Shown: positions 1-8,840, counted from the stretch's first letter. The stretch is 64,000 nt of DNA from CAYUVF01 sp964448045 (GCA_964448045.1 CAYUVF010000017.1:1-64000); one strand, 5' to 3'. The notes: generated from the sequence alone by a model not told the origin. Numbers and translations are program-made.

Positions 1-106
1 CGCTGGCTCGCGTAGGCCGCAACGGCAACAACGGATAGCACCCCGCTTCATTCTTTTCGGGACGGCCAACACGCGCCGCACCATCCACTCAACTGACTTC
101 AAGTTC

Positions 107-430
107 ATGGCTGATTTTGACAATCCCGCAGATGACCCCCAAGGTATCAACATTCAGGTGGATGAGGAGACCGCCGAAGGGACCTATTCCAACCTGGTGA
201 TGATCGCGCATTCCCCCGAAGAGTTTATCCTCGACTTCATCCGCGTTGTGCCCGGCGTGCAACAGGCCAAAGTCAAAAGTCGCATCATCATTTCCCCGCA
301 GCACGCGCGCCGGCTGCTGAATGCGCTGGAAGAGAACATCGAGCGCTACGAGGAGGCCCATGGCCAGATTGGCCAGCAGGGCGGTTTCGACCGGCCGATT
401 CAGTTCGGCGGGCCGGATGCGAAAGCCTGA
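107..430 (+). CDS. DUF3467 family protein
   Basis: A small soluble acidic protein of 107 aa that I recognise as the DUF3467 family, which has no settled biochemical role. The core reads as one short domain: an early strand region with VDEETAEGTYSNLVMIAHSP (about residues 18-37), then EEFILDFIRVVPG, then a helix holding SPQHARRLLNALEENIERYE (about 64-83). There is no signal peptide or membrane segment. The tail is Gly/Gln-rich. The gene converges on the LptF/LptG permease, with 93 bp between the two stops. The ATG fits the family length. The family call is fairly sure; the function is unknown. Confidence 0.85.
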   Translation: MADFDNPADDPQGINIQVDEETAEGTYSNLVMIAHSPEEFILDFIRVVPGVQQAKVKSRIIISPQHARRLLNALEENIERYEEAHGQIGQQGGFDRPIQFGGPDAKA

Positions 431-480
431 CGCCCAGGCCGGGCCTGATGACGCCGGGCGCAACTTCAGGTGTGCGAGAG

Positions 481-504
481 CGCGATTAATGTCGCGATTA
501 ATGT
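481..504. repeat. Perfect 12-bp tandem duplication in a convergent gap
   Basis: The unit CGCGATTAATGT occurs twice head to tail (481-492 and 493-504) between the DUF3467 gene and the permease gene. Each unit contains the palindrome ATTAAT. It may be a chance slippage product or a paired binding site; nothing else nearby settles this. Confidence 0.7.
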
Positions 505-523
505 TCCGTCCGGAAGGGGTTCT

Positions 524-1609
524 TCACTTTCGCACGCGCCACAGCGCAAGCAGCGCGATCAGTGCGAAGATGGCGTGCGGCGCCCAGGCGACGAAATGGG
601 CCGGCAGATCGCCCGAGTAGCCCCAGGGCTCGGTTAGCTTTTGCAGGGACAGATACGTGAATGCCGTAAGCAGCCCGATGGCTAAACGCACGGCCTGCCC
701 GCCCCGCCGCCGCACCGCGGCGATGGGGAGGCTGAGGAGCACGAGAATGAGATTGGCGAAGGGGTAGGTAAACTTCGTATAGAAGGCGACGAGGGGGCGC
801 CCGAGGTCGCCTGCGCCGGAGCGCCGAAGCGCATCTACGTAATCGGCGGCGGCCGGGATGGTCATGGCTTCCACGTCGCGGCCCGTGCGGGCAAAGTCGC
901 GCGGATAGATCTGGAGCGTTGTATCGACCGTGCCGATCTGACGGACGCTCTGCATCTGTCCGTTTACGAAGGTGCGTTTCGTCGCATCGGTGAGGCGCCA
1001 CACGCCGAGCGAATCGATCCAGGTCATCCGCGGGGCATCGATCCGGGAGGCCAGGGAGGAGGGCGACTCGAATGCTTGCAGCGACACGCGATGTCCCACC
1101 TTATCGGTGCGGTCGTAGTAGCCGACGCTCACAATCATGCCGGGACGGTTCTGCCGGTGGATCTTGTCGATGTCCACGGCGCGCTCACCGGTGTTCAGGT
1201 ACTCGGTGTCGTATTCGACCACGGTTTCGTTGGTCTGGGGCACGACCCATCCGTTAAACCCGAACATGCCGCCCGTGACGAAGAGCCCCACAACTACGTA
1301 GGGGACCATCAGGCGGTAGAGAGAGACGCCACTCGTCTGCAGGGCAATCAGTTGGAGCTCCTGCGCCAGTTTGCCCGTCACGTAGATGCAAGCGAGAAAG
1401 ATGGCGAGCGGGGAGGTGAGGCGGATAATTTCGGGGATGTAGCTCGGATAGTACACGAGGAAGACCTCGCGGAGGGAAGCCCCGCCGTCAAAGAAATCGT
1501 CGCTGTACTCCACGTAATGGAGCACGATAAAAAAGATGATGAGGACGCCGACGAAGAAGCAAAACCCCTTCACGAGCCGCAGCATGATATGGCGGTCGAA
1601 CGTCGTCAC
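524..1609 (-). CDS. LptF/LptG family permease (LPS export)
   Basis: Inner-membrane permease of the YjgP/YjgQ (LptF/LptG) family, which works with the LptB ATPase to extract lipopolysaccharide and pass it to the periplasmic Lpt bridge. The N-terminus (FDRHIMLRLVKGF) runs into a first membrane segment rich in V/I/F. Two more hydrophobic segments follow, around SPLAIFLACIYVTGKLAQELQLIALQTSG, which is the family's most recognisable stretch. A large periplasmic middle comes next, then three C-terminal segments ending WRVRK. I chose the GTG at 1609 (VTTFDRHIM); an ATG at 1585 is the alternative, and an ATG at 1681 would add a Pro-rich lead unlike the family. F versus G cannot be decided here. It is divergent from sucC. 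Confidence 0.88.
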   Translation of the reverse strand: MTTFDRHIMLRLVKGFCFFVGVLIIFFIVLHYVEYSDDFFDGGASLREVFLVYYPSYIPEIIRLTSPLAIFLACIYVTGKLAQELQLIALQTSGVSLYRLMVPYVVVGLFVTGGMFGFNGWVVPQTNETVVEYDTEYLNTGERAVDIDKIHRQNRPGMIVSVGYYDRTDKVGHRVSLQAFESPSSLASRIDAPRMTWIDSLGVWRLTDATKRTFVNGQMQSVRQIGTVDTTLQIYPRDFARTGRDVEAMTIPAAADYVDALRRSGAGDLGRPLVAFYTKFTYPFANLILVLLSLPIAAVRRRGGQAVRLAIGLLTAFTYLSLQKLTEPWGYSGDLPAHFVAWAPHAIFALIALLALWRVRK

Positions 1610-1782
1610 GATCGGTGGGGGAGGCGGGGTGTAGGGGGAGGCGGCGCAGGCAAGACGGCCCGCGTTCCGAGGGCGTTCCACGAACAGTCCGCAAAAATCC
1701 GCAATCCGTTCGCTTCTTTCACATCACGCTGTTTACTTTACCTGAGCCAAACTGTTCACCGAACTCGTCCAACCTCCAGTCC

Positions 1783-2976
1783 ATGAAAGTTCACGAGTAT
1801 CAAGCCAAAGACATCCTCCGTGACTACGGCGTGGCCATCCCGCCGGGTATCGTTGCCGAAACGGTTGATGAGGCCGTCGACGCCGCGCAGCACCTCCACG
1901 ATGAGGAAGGGGCCGATGCCTTCGTCGTCAAAGCGCAGATCCACGCCGGCGGGCGCGGCAAGGGGGGCGGCGTGAAGCTGGCCGACAGCATCGAAGAGGT
2001 CCGCCAGTATGCGGATGACATCCTCGGCATGAATCTCGTTACCCACCAGACGGGCGAGGAGGGGCAGAAGGTACGCAAGGTGCTCGTCACCGAGGCCGTG
2101 GGAATCGAGCACGAGTTTTACGTGGGCGTGACCCTCGACCGCGAGCGCAAGATGAACGTTATCATGGTGTCCACCGAGGGCGGCGTTGACATCGAAACGG
2201 TCGCCGAAGAAGCGCCGGAGAAGATTGTCAAGGAGTGGATCGACCCGACGACCGGCCTCCAACCCTATCAGATGCGCCGTTTGGCCTTCGGGTTGGGGCT
2301 CACGGGCGATGCGTTTAAGCAGGCCACAGGCTTCATCAAGGCCCTCTATCAGGCGTTTGAAGAGACGGACAGCACGCTGGCGGAGATCAACCCGCTCGTC
2401 CTCACCGATACGGGCGACGTGGTCGCTGTCGATGCCAAGATCAACTTGGATGACAACGCACTCTTCCGCCACCAGGACCTCGCTGAGTTGCGCGATATCC
2501 ACGAGGAAGATCCCACCGAGGTCGAGGCCAGCGAGTACGGCCTCAGCTACATCAAGCTGGATGGGAACGTGGGCTGCATGGTGAACGGCGCCGGACTTGC
2601 TATGGCTACGATGGACATCATCAAGCTGGCAGGCGGCGAACCGGCAAATTTCCTCGACGTGGGCGGCTCAGCGAGTGCTGAGACGGTCGAGGCCGGGTTT
2701 CGCATCATCCTGAAAGATCCGGCCGTGGAGGCCATTCTGGTCAATATCTTCGGTGGCATCGTGCGCTGCGATCGGGTTGCGAAAGGCGTGATCGAGGCCG
2801 CGAGGAACATCGAGATCAGTGTGCCGCTCATCGTGCGGCTGCAGGGGACCAATGCCGAGGAGGGCAAGCAGCTCCTCGAGGAAAGCGACATCGAGCTGCA
2901 GTCTGCCATCCTTCTCAAGGAAGCTGCCGACAAAGTCACGCAGGCCCTCGGCCGCGGCGACGAAGTGACGGCCTGA
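1783..2976 (+). CDS. sucC: Succinate-CoA ligase (ADP-forming) beta subunit
   Basis: Beta subunit of succinyl-CoA synthetase (TCA cycle), which binds nucleotide and pairs with SucD. The 397 aa match the usual length. The ATP-grasp domain begins MKVHEYQAKDILRDYGV and carries AQIHAGGRGKGGGVKLA at about 51-67, with the metal-binding region LAEINPLVLTD near 201. The CoA-ligase-like domain follows with FLDVGGSAS and NIFGGIVRCDRVAKGV (about 285-335). The ATG at 1783 is the canonical start, although the frame stays open further upstream. No sucD lies beside it; the gene ends at its own terminator, so it appears monocistronic here. Confidence 0.97.
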   Translation: MKVHEYQAKDILRDYGVAIPPGIVAETVDEAVDAAQHLHDEEGADAFVVKAQIHAGGRGKGGGVKLADSIEEVRQYADDILGMNLVTHQTGEEGQKVRKVLVTEAVGIEHEFYVGVTLDRERKMNVIMVSTEGGVDIETVAEEAPEKIVKEWIDPTTGLQPYQMRRLAFGLGLTGDAFKQATGFIKALYQAFEETDSTLAEINPLVLTDTGDVVAVDAKINLDDNALFRHQDLAELRDIHEEDPTEVEASEYGLSYIKLDGNVGCMVNGAGLAMATMDIIKLAGGEPANFLDVGGSASAETVEAGFRIILKDPAVEAILVNIFGGIVRCDRVAKGVIEAARNIEISVPLIVRLQGTNAEEGKQLLEESDIELQSAILLKEAADKVTQALGRGDEVTA

Positions 2977-3010
2977 ACGCCCCCGTTCCATTCGTTCCGT
3001 TTCGCATCGA

Positions 3011-3044
3011 AACGCCCGGGTCGCGCTGCGGTCCGGGCGTTTTT
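3011..3044 (+). terminator. Rho-independent terminator after sucC
   Basis: GC-rich arms ACGCCCGG (3012-3019) and CCGGGCGT (3033-3040) are perfect reverse complements with a 13-nt loop, and the right arm runs straight into a T-run. It sits 35 bp past the sucC stop, between convergent genes. Confidence 0.85.
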
Positions 3045-3071
3045 CGTGGGTGTTAGGGCGGTCGGAGGGAA

Positions 3072-5966
3072 TCAGAAGCGGGAGTTGCCCCCGAAAGCAT
3101 CGCCAAAGCGTCCGCGCGGATCGGCGTTGGGGAGGTTGAGGCGGAGCAGGTCGCGTAGCGGGCCCGTTTTCAATTGGAGCGAGAAGCTGTAGGATTGGAA
3201 GCGGCCAATCGGGTACCACGAGAAGGACATCACCCAGCAGCAAAACTCACGGGTGATGTTGATCTGCGTCGTCGTCACGCGCTGGTCCACGAAATCGTAC
3301 CCCGTGTTGCCCTGCACGCGCCACATCGGCGTAGGGGAGAAGCCGTAGTTGATGTTGATGCTCAGGTCTCGATTCGTTCGTCCGCTGAACTTCCGCAGCC
3401 CATAGCGCAGGTTGAGATCCAGATTCCAGGGGACCGAGAAGTTAGCATACGGCGTATTGGGCACCCGCGCACTGCCAGATCCCACGCCCCGCATCGACGA
3501 CATATCTGGACTGCGAGCTTGGCCCCGTTGGCCCCGTTGGCCCCGTTGGCCCCGTTGGCCCCGTTGGCCCCGTTGGCCCTGCTGCCGCTGCGATCGCGAG
3601 CGCTCCTGCGACGATTGGCCCCCGCGAAAGGACGTGTTCACGGTGAGGCCCAGGTTCGTCAGCCGGAGGGGCGTGAGAATCGAGTTCTCGACCATGTACC
3701 GGTCGATGCGCTGGCCGCCCGGCGTCGTCGCGTACGGCGAGAAGGTGGAATTGAACGAGATGTTGTACTGGTTGCGGATGTTCGTGCGGGCCGTCAGGCT
3801 GATATCGCTGAGGTTGAGCGAATCGGCGGCGAAGTTGTAACCGGTGGAGACGTTTGCATTCAGGAGTTGAAGGGTCTGGGACTGCTCCTCGCCGGTGGAG
3901 TCGACGCGCACCTGCTTGGTTTCGAAGACGTTGCCCATCGAGAAGCCGAGGCTGCGCTGCTCGGTCGTGCCCGTGACGCGGCGCCCGTTGCGGATATCGT
4001 AGCGCACTTCGTTCCCCTCGGCGTTGGTATACGTGCGCGTGTACCCCCAGAAATCGGCGTTGAAGTTGGGCTGATAATTGAAGGACAGCGAGGGGCGCAC
4101 CGTGTGCCGCAGCCCTTGAAACGCACCGGCACTTAGCGGAAAGATGCCGTAGAACGTGGTGTTGGCCGACAGGCTGGCGTTGAACTCCCGGCGCGAGAAA
4201 AACCCCGGCACCGAGCGCTCCTTCACCACCGGCTGCACCACCGTCGAATCCGGGCCGACCTGCGTGGTGTCGCTCGTCAACGTCTGCCGCGTCGTGCGCA
4301 GGAACCACTCCGAGTCGAAGTTGAGGCTCGGCGAGAGGTTCAGCCGGTAGCGGTCCAAGAAGAAGTTCATCGAGAGCGGGACGCGATGCGTCGCTGTGAA
4401 ATCGAACGGTTCGTCATCGCCGGTTGCACGCCGGTATTTACTCGGCGAGAGCAGCGCCTCGTACCACGTGATATCGGCTGCGGCCGAGTCGCCGCGCTCT
4501 GCCAGCTGATCCTCGCTCAGCGGATTGAAGGTGTAGCGGTTTTCGAGGCGCCCGCTGTAACTGGTCGTAATCCGCTCGTACCAGCGCTCGTCTTGACCAG
4601 GGGCGCGCTGATCCTGCTGAAACGGTTTGAACGACGATTGTGAGAAGGAGAGTGTGGGCAGCGTGAGGTTGGCCGTGCCGTCGGCAAAGGATTGGTTCTG
4701 GCTGGCATTGACGCTCAGCCGCTGATCGCCCCCCGACCACCGCTTCGAGTAGCGCAGGCTGGAGCTAATCGACTGACGCACGCGGTCGTCGAACTCGTCG
4801 GAATCGAGGCGCAGGTGTTGGGAGGAAGAGACGAAGTTGACGTTTCCTCCAAATTGAGAGGTCGGGTTGATCTCCTGATCGTGACTCCAGTTGAGCCGCC
4901 ACTGGTTATTCAACGAAAAGTCGGGATCCTCTTCTTCGCCGCGGCGATTGCGGGTGTAGTTGAAGAAGAGGTTGCCGCCGTAGCTGTACCGCTTTTCATA
5001 GCGGAAGCGCGACTCGGCCTTCCAACTGCCCTGGCTCCAGATCCCGAAGCGCAGCTGCAAATCCATGTAGTCATTCATGGCAAAGTACCAGCCCCAGTCG
5101 CTCAGGTAAAAGCCGCGCTCGTCTTCGCCATACTGTGGGGGGAGCGGACCGCTTCGCCGCCCCTGCACATTCGGCAGAAAACCAAACGGCAGCCACAGCG
5201 GAGTGGGGATATTGAAGAGGTAGAGCTGAATGGGGCCGGTGTACACCCATTTGTCCGCGACTTTCATGCGGGTCGAGCGCAGCGAGTACGAGGGGGTCTC
5301 CGAGGCGCAGTTGCACGTCGTGTACGTGCCAGTCCGGACGAACAGCGTGCTGTCTTCGTAGATTTTCATCACGTCGCCCGATACGAAGCTCTCGCCCGAG
5401 GCGCTCAAGCCGAGGCTGGATGCGCCGCCCGAACTTCCTCCGCCTCCGCCGCCCATGGATGTTTCGGCACCAACGACGCGGCCCCGCTGCGTACGGAGAT
5501 TGTACGAGAGCGTACGTCCCGAAAAGCCCTCGCTATCGCCGCGTTGAAACCGAGGCTGTGCGTTGGATGTGCCGCCGTCGGGGGGGAACGCCTGCAGGAT
5601 GCTCCGATCCAGCAGCATGTTGATGCGCGCGGCCTGCAACGAGGCGTCGCCGTAGGTCATCTCCGCGTTGCCGTAGAGCGTCGCTTCGTCTCCCTCGTTT
5701 CCGCCGAGGTCCAGGATAAGTGAATCTTCGGCTGCGAGTTCGACGGGTTCCTCCAGGCCGGAGCCCCCATTGGCGTTCGAGGGTTGAGCAGAAGGGAGAG
5801 GGCGGCTCTGGCGGTTGGGGAGGGGACTGCGCAGCGAGTCGGCCGGTGTTTCCACCGTATCGGGGGGAGCTGGGGGCCGGTCCGTCTGCTGGGCGACGGC
5901 GGGCAACGCCACCAGGTGTATTGCAACCCCCACCATCAACCCCGCGATCCACGCTGCATATCGCAT
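3072..5966 (-). CDS. lptD: LptD-like outer-membrane LPS assembly protein
   Basis: Large outer-membrane protein (964 aa) of the LptD/OstA kind that inserts lipopolysaccharide into the outer leaflet. A signal peptide spans about 1-25 (ending LPAVAQQ), followed by a Pro/Ser linker. The OstA/LptA-like region holds ATLYGNAEMTYGDASLQAARI (about 95-115). The rest is a long Tyr/Phe/Asn-rich beta-barrel with alternating strands (LNWSHDQEINPTSQFGGNVN and similar). Cysteines at about 218 and 220 (TCNC) and a CC pair near 909 could form the inter-domain disulfides known from LptD. Oddities are a Gly/Ser tract at about 172-183 and an RGQ tandem repeat at about 795-816. It is last in an eno-ftsB-ROK-lptD run, 47 bp after the ROK gene. 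Confidence 0.86.
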   Translation of the reverse strand: MRYAAWIAGLMVGVAIHLVALPAVAQQTDRPPAPPDTVETPADSLRSPLPNRQSRPLPSAQPSNANGGSGLEEPVELAAEDSLILDLGGNEGDEATLYGNAEMTYGDASLQAARINMLLDRSILQAFPPDGGTSNAQPRFQRGDSEGFSGRTLSYNLRTQRGRVVGAETSMGGGGGGSSGGASSLGLSASGESFVSGDVMKIYEDSTLFVRTGTYTTCNCASETPSYSLRSTRMKVADKWVYTGPIQLYLFNIPTPLWLPFGFLPNVQGRRSGPLPPQYGEDERGFYLSDWGWYFAMNDYMDLQLRFGIWSQGSWKAESRFRYEKRYSYGGNLFFNYTRNRRGEEEDPDFSLNNQWRLNWSHDQEINPTSQFGGNVNFVSSSQHLRLDSDEFDDRVRQSISSSLRYSKRWSGGDQRLSVNASQNQSFADGTANLTLPTLSFSQSSFKPFQQDQRAPGQDERWYERITTSYSGRLENRYTFNPLSEDQLAERGDSAAADITWYEALLSPSKYRRATGDDEPFDFTATHRVPLSMNFFLDRYRLNLSPSLNFDSEWFLRTTRQTLTSDTTQVGPDSTVVQPVVKERSVPGFFSRREFNASLSANTTFYGIFPLSAGAFQGLRHTVRPSLSFNYQPNFNADFWGYTRTYTNAEGNEVRYDIRNGRRVTGTTEQRSLGFSMGNVFETKQVRVDSTGEEQSQTLQLLNANVSTGYNFAADSLNLSDISLTARTNIRNQYNISFNSTFSPYATTPGGQRIDRYMVENSILTPLRLTNLGLTVNTSFRGGQSSQERSRSQRQQGQRGQRGQRGQRGQRGQRGQARSPDMSSMRGVGSGSARVPNTPYANFSVPWNLDLNLRYGLRKFSGRTNRDLSININYGFSPTPMWRVQGNTGYDFVDQRVTTTQINITREFCCWVMSFSWYPIGRFQSYSFSLQLKTGPLRDLLRLNLPNADPRGRFGDAFGGNSRF
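3521..3583 (-). repeat. 9-bp tandem repeat inside lptD (RGQ units)
   Basis: Six perfect copies of GGCCCCGTT (plus-strand reading, 3521-3574) are followed by one degenerate copy, GGCCCTGCT. Nine bp keeps the frame and encodes repeated Arg-Gly-Gln, so copy number can change without breaking the barrel protein. Confidence 0.95.
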
Positions 5967-6013
5967 AATAATCCGCTACTTCATTCCAGCGTCCGGCCGG
6001 ATGTCCAGATGCC

Positions 6014-6982
6014 TCACTTGTCGCCGTGCTGAAAGACCAGGTGGGCCGCTCCCAGGAGCCCGACGTCGTTCCCGCCCTCTTCGCGCAGGATCTTGAGACC
6101 GTCGTGCAGGCCGGGGACGACGTAGCGCGGAAGCGTCTCGCGGGCCGGATCCAAGATGTACGCGCCTGCCGCCGATACGCCGCCGCCCACGATAATCGTA
6201 CGGATGTCCAGCAGGTTGACGGCGGAGCCAAGCACGCAGCCCAGCTTGTGTCCGGCCCAGGCCAGCACCTCGCGTGCGGGTTCGTCCCCGGCCTCCGCGG
6301 CGTGGTAGAGCATCTCCGGGGTGATGTCCGTCAAGTCGTCGTTCGCCATCGCGTGAATGCGGCTCTCCGGGCGTTGCAGGAGGCGGTAGCGGGCATGGCG
6401 CGAGAGGAACTGCTGTCCGAGGTAGCCCTCGATGGCCCCGGCTACGCCGGAACGGGCAAACGGCCCCTCGTAGTCGATCGTCATATGCCCGATCTCGCCG
6501 GCGCCGCCGGTGCTTCCGCGAAAGATACGGTTCTGATAGATGATAGCCCCGCCAACCCCCGTTCCCAGGGTCACCATTATAAACGAGTCGTACGGCTGGC
6601 CCGTGCTGTAGTGGGCTGATCCGAGCCCGGCCACGTTGGCATCATTCCCGACGACGACCGGCATCTGAGATCCGAAGACGGACTGCAATTCGGTGCGCAG
6701 GTTGCGCGACGTCCATCCGGGAAAGTTGGGCGGCTGCGAAACCGTGCTTCGCTCCCAATTGATTGCTCCCGGCGCACCAATCCCGATCCCCGCGACCGTG
6801 CCTTCGGGCGACTGATCGATCAACTCGCCGACAAGTGAGGCGATCCGCTGGATCACATGCTCCGGCCCCTGATCGGCCTCCGTTGGCATCCGACTGGTCT
6901 CGACGAGGCCGGTGTTGCGCTCCACCAGCGCGCCTTTCAGGTTCGTTCCGCCCAGGTCAATTCCAATTGCGTACGTACTCAT
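6014..6982 (-). CDS. ROK family sugar kinase (glucokinase-like)
   Basis: Cytoplasmic 322-aa ROK kinase, probably phosphorylating glucose or a related sugar. The N-terminal phosphate loop IGIDLGGTNLKGALV (about 6-20) is intact, as are the catalytic region VVGNDANVAGLGSA (about 110-123, D114) and VTLGTGVGGAII (about 137-148). EIGHM (163-167) is present. The usual ROK zinc motif CxCGxxGCxE is not: the same place reads GPFARSGVAGAIEGYLG (about 173-189), with all three cysteines gone but the Glu and Tyr kept. Sugar specificity cannot be read from the sequence. It lies between ftsB (48 bp) and lptD (47 bp) and is likely cotranscribed with them. Confidence 0.87.
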   Translation of the reverse strand: MSTYAIGIDLGGTNLKGALVERNTGLVETSRMPTEADQGPEHVIQRIASLVGELIDQSPEGTVAGIGIGAPGAINWERSTVSQPPNFPGWTSRNLRTELQSVFGSQMPVVVGNDANVAGLGSAHYSTGQPYDSFIMVTLGTGVGGAIIYQNRIFRGSTGGAGEIGHMTIDYEGPFARSGVAGAIEGYLGQQFLSRHARYRLLQRPESRIHAMANDDLTDITPEMLYHAAEAGDEPAREVLAWAGHKLGCVLGSAVNLLDIRTIIVGGGVSAAGAYILDPARETLPRYVVPGLHDGLKILREEGGNDVGLLGAAHLVFQHGDK

Positions 6983-7030
6983 AACGCGGGAGACTAAACA
7001 CGGATAGACAAGGTGGGAGGTGCGAATCTC

Positions 7031-7330
7031 TCAGGGCGTCTCGATGGGGTAGACCATCTCGCCGGGGCGCTTCATGCCGTACTCCTCGCGAGCGATTCGC
7101 TCCACGGTGTCATCGGGCAGGGGCTGATCGAGCTTCTTTTCCAGCGCGTCGATTTGCTGGCGCAGCTTCTGGTTCTCAGCGGTCAGGGCTTCGTGTTCTT
7201 GATGCCACCGGACGCGCTTGAGCGCGCTATGGCTGTCGAACAGGAGCACCCACAGGAGCACAACGGCGAGGGTCCCGTAGCCGATCCATTGGCGGAGGTT
7301 GCTGCCCGAGCGGGGAAGAGAGACACCCAT
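7031..7330 (-). CDS. ftsB: FtsB/DivIC-type septum formation initiator
   Basis: A 99-aa bitopic membrane protein: a short cytoplasmic head, one membrane span at about 14-31 (WIGYGTLAVVLLWVLLF), a coiled coil at about 40-72 (HEALTAENQKLRQQIDALEKKL), then REEYGMKRPGEMVYPIETP, the tail typical of this family. FtsB/DivIC scaffolds the division complex with FtsL and FtsQ/DivIB. It begins 20 bp after the enolase stop, the same eno-ftsB neighbourhood seen in many bacteria including E. coli, which supports the call. Confidence 0.88.
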   Translation of the reverse strand: MGVSLPRSGSNLRQWIGYGTLAVVLLWVLLFDSHSALKRVRWHQEHEALTAENQKLRQQIDALEKKLDQPLPDDTVERIAREEYGMKRPGEMVYPIETP

Positions 7331-7350
7331 GATGGGAGAGGAAGCGGTGA

Positions 7351-8634
7351 TTAGAAGCGAAAGGCGTCACGGCCGGGATAGCGGGCGGCGCTGCCCAGCT
7401 GCTCCTCGATGCGAAGAAGCTGGTTATATTTCGCTGTGCGGTCGCTCCGGCTGGCCGATCCCGTTTTGATCTGCCCGGTGCCGGTTGCCACGGCAAGGTC
7501 GGCAATCGTGGTGTCCTCGGTTTCGCCGGAGCGATGACTCACGATGGAGGTGAAACCGTTGGCATGAGCCATTTCGATGGCTTCTACCGTTTCGGTGAGT
7601 GTGCCGATCTGGTTTGGTTTGATGAGGATCGAGTTGGCAGATTGTTCCTCGATGCCTCGCGCCAGCCGTTCCGTATTCGTGACGAAGAGATCGTCACCCA
7701 CGAGCTGGACGCGATCACCGACGGCTTCGGTTAGCTGTGCCCATCCGTCCCAATCGTTTTCATCCATTGCATCCTCGATCGAGATGATGGGATACCGGTC
7801 GACCCACTTCGTCCAGTACTCGACCATCGCCTCGGAGGAGCGGGGCGCATCTGGAGCACTCTTCCAGAAGACGTACTGTCCATTTTCGTACATCTCGGCG
7901 GTGGCCGGGTCAAGGGCGATGAAGACATCAGATCCCGCGCTATATCCGGAGGCGTCGATCGCATCGAGAATGACCTCGATTGCTTCCTGATTTGAGCTGA
8001 GGTCGGGTGCGAAGCCGCCTTCGTCGCCGACGGCTGTGCTGTAGTTGCGTTTCTTGAGCACGCCTTTAAGGCTGTGGAAGACCTCGACGCCCATCCGCAG
8101 GGCCTCGCTGAATGACGAGGCGCCGACGGGTGCGATCATGAATTCCTGCATGTCGACGCTGTTGTCAGCGTGGCGCCCGCCGTTGAGGATATTCATCAGG
8201 GGCACGGGGAGGACGCGGGCGCTGGCGCCCCCCAGATAGCGGAAGAGGGGCAGGCCCAACGTGGCGGCGGCCGCTTTGGCCGCGGCGAGCGAGACGCCCA
8301 GGATGGCATTGGCGCCCAACTGCCGTTTGTTGGAAGTGCCATCCAACTCCACCAGTCGCTGATCCAACTCGACCTGATTGAGGATGCTGGCCTTTTTCAG
8401 GGCAGGGGCGATGGTATCGTTGACGTTGGCGACGGCCTTGCGCACGCCCTTGCCATTGTAGCGATCGGGATCGCCATCGCGCAGTTCGATAACTTCGTGC
8501 TCGCCGGTGGAGGCTCCGCTGGGGACGGCGGCGCGGCCCATCACGCCGTCAGTGGTCGTGACGTCGACTTCGACTGTGGGATTGCCCCTGCTGTCGAGGA
8601 TCTGACGGGCGACAATGGATCGGATAGCTGCCAT
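7351..8634 (-). CDS. eno: Enolase (phosphopyruvate hydratase)
   Basis: Glycolytic enzyme converting 2-phosphoglycerate to phosphoenolpyruvate. The protein is 427 aa from the ATG at 8634 (MAAIRSIVARQILDSRGNPT), the family's usual start; an ATG at 8658 would add eight residues. Visible signatures are the substrate loop PSGASTGEHE (about 38-47), GDEGGFAP with the catalytic Glu (about 204-211), the Mg-binding SIEDAMDENDWDGW (near 284), GDDLFVTN (near 311), the catalytic Lys in LIKPNQIGT (near 337) and SHRSGETEDTTIADLAV (near 363). It is first in the eno-ftsB-ROK-lptD run. No clear Shine-Dalgarno precedes either start. Confidence 0.98.
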   Translation of the reverse strand: MAAIRSIVARQILDSRGNPTVEVDVTTTDGVMGRAAVPSGASTGEHEVIELRDGDPDRYNGKGVRKAVANVNDTIAPALKKASILNQVELDQRLVELDGTSNKRQLGANAILGVSLAAAKAAAATLGLPLFRYLGGASARVLPVPLMNILNGGRHADNSVDMQEFMIAPVGASSFSEALRMGVEVFHSLKGVLKKRNYSTAVGDEGGFAPDLSSNQEAIEVILDAIDASGYSAGSDVFIALDPATAEMYENGQYVFWKSAPDAPRSSEAMVEYWTKWVDRYPIISIEDAMDENDWDGWAQLTEAVGDRVQLVGDDLFVTNTERLARGIEEQSANSILIKPNQIGTLTETVEAIEMAHANGFTSIVSHRSGETEDTTIADLAVATGTGQIKTGSASRSDRTAKYNQLLRIEEQLGSAARYPGRDAFRF

Positions 8635-8774
8635 GGTAGAGAGGGGGAGTCGTGACATGAAGATAGCGCGTCGGGATGACCGTCAGTCGTAGCCGGTGAA
8701 TCACGGGTACGCCTAAGGTCGCGAACGTGATTCGTAATAACAAGATGAAAACAGGCCTCGCGCACACTGGCCAT

Positions 8775-8808
8775 AAAAAAGCCGGCGAGAGAGAACTCCC
8801 GCCGGCTT
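8775..8808 (-). terminator. Terminator for the TPR/DUF4270/glgA-like operon
   Basis: Read on the minus strand, arms GCCGGCG (8800-8806) and CGCCGGC (8781-8787) form a hairpin followed by six T residues (8775-8780 reads AAAAAA on the plus strand). It sits 32 bp past the stop of the TPR gene. Confidence 0.87.
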
Positions 8809-8840
8809 CGTCTCGGGTAGATACAAATGGTGCGACGTTG

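Noticed and set aside
1..106. Possible tail of an upstream gene (a frame ending in TAG at 13-15).
   Set aside because: Only four codons are visible, too little to support a gene.
3521..3583. Possible CRISPR-like array.
   Set aside because: The unit is 9 bp without spacers and lies inside lptD.
4692..5723. A 343-codon plus-strand frame opposite lptD.
   Set aside because: No family pattern; it mirrors the codon bias of lptD.
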